From Candidatus Saccharibacteria bacterium UBA1944 (GTDB lineage Bacteria > Patescibacteriota > Saccharimonadia > Saccharimonadales > Saccharimonadaceae), in the NCBI GenBank assembly GCA_002336935.1, contig DDEW01000008.1, positions 62,663 to 126,662 on the forward strand: a stretch of 64,000 bases of DNA, given 5' to 3'. Under the pieces are notes generated by a model. That model made no database searches and was not told where the DNA came from. It was given only the letters and a program-made list of their open reading frames with translations. The position numbers were made by a program, and so were the translations under genes. Positions 63,451 through 64,000 of this stretch are shown here, in pieces (within the stretch, counting starts at the first letter, position 1; the number at the start of each line of letters is the position of its first letter).

Positions 63451-63987
63451 GTGTACGGAGACGACCGCCTGTGGCTGCGCCTCAAGTACCTTGGCCCAAC
63501 CGCCCTGTGCATCGTGGTGATCATCGCCATGTTCAGCAACATGGAGCGGTTCATCGGCACCGATGGCCGGCTGAACGTCGGCTACTACCTGGTGCTGATG
63601 ATCTGTGCGGTCGTCGTGGGCGTCCTGTTGGGCATCTACCTGCGCCTGCGTGATGACCACCACCGGTTCATCGGCACCGTGATGCGCACCTGGACCGAAG
63701 TTCACCCGCGCTACCCGCGCCTACCCGACGGCCCCACCGAAGAAGTCTTCCTGTTCACGCTGGCCGAGACTGGCGAGGACCGCTACTGGGGTGTTGCCCC
63801 TGGCAAGTTCGAGGACGAGGAGACGCCCATCGTGCCGGGCCTGCGCGCCATCTTCCTGCGCAGCCGCGTGAATGGCCCCAACTACAAGTACACGGCACTC
63901 CCCATGGCCAAGCGCTATGTGCCCACGGGGCGCGAGCAGCGCATCCTGGACGAGCAAGGGCCAGTCGCCGCCACCACGGCCACCTGA
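63451..63987 (+). CDS. GC-rich membrane protein (cassette O)
   Basis: A 178-residue protein: two transmembrane segments (about 13-32 and 45-67), then a cytoplasmic or external soluble domain with EEVFLFTLAETGEDRYWGV and ALPMAKRYVP. GTG start with AAAGGAG at 5 nt; stop TGA. GC-rich throughout. No family is recognised. Confidence 0.7.
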   Translation: MYGDDRLWLRLKYLGPTALCIVVIIAMFSNMERFIGTDGRLNVGYYLVLMICAVVVGVLLGIYLRLRDDHHRFIGTVMRTWTEVHPRYPRLPDGPTEEVFLFTLAETGEDRYWGVAPGKFEDEETPIVPGLRAIFLRSRVNGPNYKYTALPMAKRYVPTGREQRILDEQGPVAATTAT

Positions 63988-64000
63988 CCACCCGTACGTA

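Overview
The window reads as a chromosome segment of a Saccharibacteria (TM7, Patescibacteria/CPR) cell. This is inferred from gene content and style, not from a marker gene. The content fits a fermenting epibiont: phosphoketolase plus acetate kinase, a complete F-type ATP synthase, type IV pilin-like proteins, a UvrD helicase fused to a PD-(D/E)XK nuclease, SmpB, and no amino-acid or nucleotide biosynthesis except UMP kinase. Genes are tightly packed and several convergent pairs overlap. TGA acts as a normal stop, which argues against the UGA-recoding CPR lineages.

Layout. 1-12 kb: a 5'-truncated DHH phosphoesterase, cysS, AI-2E-type permease, lysine-rich membrane protein, P-type ATPase, SulP transporter with a nucleotidyltransferase-like tail, fused trehalose-phosphate synthase/phosphatase, nitronate monooxygenase-like enzyme, tRNA-Gln. 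12.5-20.3 kb: a copper island (CopA with an unusual C-terminal extension, CopZ-like HMA protein, HMA/TauE-SafE/cupredoxin protein, YHS protein, secreted protein, ArsR-YHS regulator, two DUF305 proteins). 20.3-34.1 kb: PLD-like protein, pilins, DUF937/DUF4332, phosphoketolase-AckA, Nramp-related transporter, rRNA methyltransferase, UvrD-nuclease. 34.1-44 kb: tRNA-like region, dus, a zeta-carbonic-anhydrase-like protein, ATP synthase operon. 44-54.8 kb: pilin-anchored RCC1/lectin protein, glutaredoxin, ABC-F, smpB, hydrolases, two glycosyltransferases, K+ channel. 54.8-64 kb: a MoxR/VWA pair, pyrH, membrane/lipoproteins, two paralogous coiled-coil proteins.

The main anomaly is that two classes of gene are interleaved. 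Ordinary genes have moderate GC and mostly lie 6-10 nt behind a -10 box, so their mRNAs should be leaderless (24 cases located). Eleven scattered transcription units, carrying 13 protein genes, instead have very GC-rich codons and mostly TGA stops. Each starts from a TTGnnn/TATAAT-type promoter with an exactly 17-bp spacer, has a 37-143 nt leader and a Shine-Dalgarno site, and most end in a long GC-rich hairpin. One of these units sits inside the ATP synthase operon between atpD and atpC; another carries two tRNA-like elements. Most of their products look like small membrane, secreted or AAA/VWA proteins of unknown function. They look like acquired modules, possibly from an actinobacterial host or a phage, that have been given a uniform local expression system. 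That origin is inference.
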